Below, piece by piece: positions 45,817 to 46,054 of a stretch of DNA of 46,054 nt; the first letter of the stretch is position 1, and each line of letters starts with the position of its first letter. The notes under the pieces were generated by a model that was not told where the DNA came from, did not search any database, and saw only the letters and a program-made list of their open reading frames with translations. This stretch comes from Paenibacillus sp. MZ04-78.2. Its GTDB lineage: Bacteria; Bacillota; Bacilli; Paenibacillales; NBRC-103111. The stretch is from positions 96,221-142,274 of the forward strand of contig NZ_JANAVJ010000012.1 of NCBI RefSeq assembly GCF_024213375.1, written 5' to 3'. Position numbers and translations under genes: made by a program.

Positions 45817-45849
45817 GCTCGACTCCCACACGCTTCGGTGGGAGCGAGC
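45817..45849. repeat. Third hairpin of the array
   Basis: GCTCG-A-CTCCCAC pairs with GTGGGAG-CGAGC (12 bp, one bulge) around the loop ACGCTTCG, which again includes ACGCTT. Confidence 0.85.
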
Positions 45850-45944
45850 GGCGAACCCCTTATCCCACAACCGTCACATTCTGCGAGAACATCAATCATT
45901 CCCTAACTTTCCTCAACATCCTATCACGCCTGACTCAAGCAGGC

Positions 45945-45960
45945 TGTGATTTAAATCACG
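45945..45960. promoter_or_regulatory. Fnr/Crp-family binding-site candidate
   Basis: TGTGATTTAAATCACG: TGTGA-N6-TCACG matches the TGTGA-N6-TCACA consensus shared by Crp and Bacillus Fnr. Its inner 14 bases are a perfect palindrome. If it acts at -41.5 on a rightward promoter, the start would be near 45994 and the -10 would be TAGACA (45981-45986), a weak match. The regulated gene lies beyond the window. Confidence 0.5.
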
Positions 45961-45972
45961 CTCACTGATGCT

Positions 45973-46047
45973 AGACTAAATAGACATCCATGCCGCTGGC
46001 GCGGCACCATCAGAAGGATGAAAATGGTGCCGCGTCGAACTTAGTCT
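45973..46047 (+). other. Long hairpin leader near the right edge
   Basis: An inner perfect stem CGCGGCACCAT / ATGGTGCCGCG (46000-46010, 46024-46034, 13-base loop) lies within an outer stem AGACTAA / TTAGTCT (45973-45979, 46041-46047). The loop holds AGAAGG, and ATG 46024 six bases later would encode only MVPRRT before TAG. It could be a structured 5' leader, a leader peptide or another palindromic repeat unit. Confidence 0.45.
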
Positions 46048-46054
46048 TTACGGC

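Noticed and set aside
45638..45829. 63-codon leftward frame in the palindrome array
   Set aside because: It runs through one arm of palindrome 1 and all of palindrome 2; its sequence is dictated by the repeats and it has no ribosome-binding site.
1..46054. tRNA or rRNA genes, insertion sequences, attachment sites, replication origin
   Set aside because: None was seen; no transposase motifs, no tRNA-like cloverleaf and no DnaA-box cluster were recognised by eye.

Overview
The window is a chromosomal segment of a spore-forming member of the Bacillota, most likely Paenibacillaceae. Three things point there. The gene order follows the Bacillus subtilis region running from safA and obg through minCD, mreBCD, valS and spoVID to the hem genes. 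It carries the sporulation genes spo0B, spoIVFA, spoIVFB, spoIIB, spoVID and a safA-like gene. By eye it is GC-richer than Bacillus, and it has an RNase E/G homologue, which B. subtilis lacks, plus an SLH-domain amidase. All functional calls come from reading translated motifs and gene order; no database search was run.

Layout. Bases 1-605 hold the 5' part of a LysM spore-coat protein (SafA-like), cut by the window edge. Bases 975-5735 are an amino-acid operon read leftward: pheB/thrR-hom-thrC-thrB-pheA, with a sigma-A promoter at its head and a terminator at its tail. A Nudix hydrolase (5884-6387) is divergent from it. Bases 6504-9610 hold rplU-prp-rpmA, a terminator, then spo0B-obg. Bases 9763-18256 hold rng, the spoIVFA-spoIVFB pair behind a good sigma-E-like promoter, and a cell-shape and division block (mreB, mreC, mreD, minC, minD, rodA). 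Bases 18421-20464 hold radC, an AT-rich patch with maf and a gene relic, and a small membrane protein (DUF4321-like).

Bases 20584-21912 hold a rightward, secreted SLH-anchored amidase. Bases 22012-28916 hold spoIIB and the valS-folC-murC unit, which sits behind a T-box leader with its own promoter. Bases 29391-31901 hold spoVID with a 45-bp coding tandem repeat, an RluA-type pseudouridine synthase and a coupled tiny membrane protein. Bases 32119-33768 hold a rightward membrane-anchored phosphodiester-glycosidase-domain protein.

Bases 33852-45402 encode the tetrapyrrole pathway in two leftward units: hemA-hemX-sirC-hemC-cobA/hemD-hemB and hemE-hemH-hemY-hemL. Together they run from glutamyl-tRNA to heme, with a siroheme branch. 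Bases 45403-46054 are non-coding. They hold an unusual array of long perfect palindromes with a repeated short module between them, then an Fnr/Crp-like box and a long hairpin pointing out of the window.

Most of the window is conserved housekeeping and sporulation sequence. The parts that depart from that are the palindrome array at the right end, the AT-rich maf patch with a broken gene beside it, the SafA/SpoVID shared motif, and the two rightward cell-envelope genes set into the conserved block.
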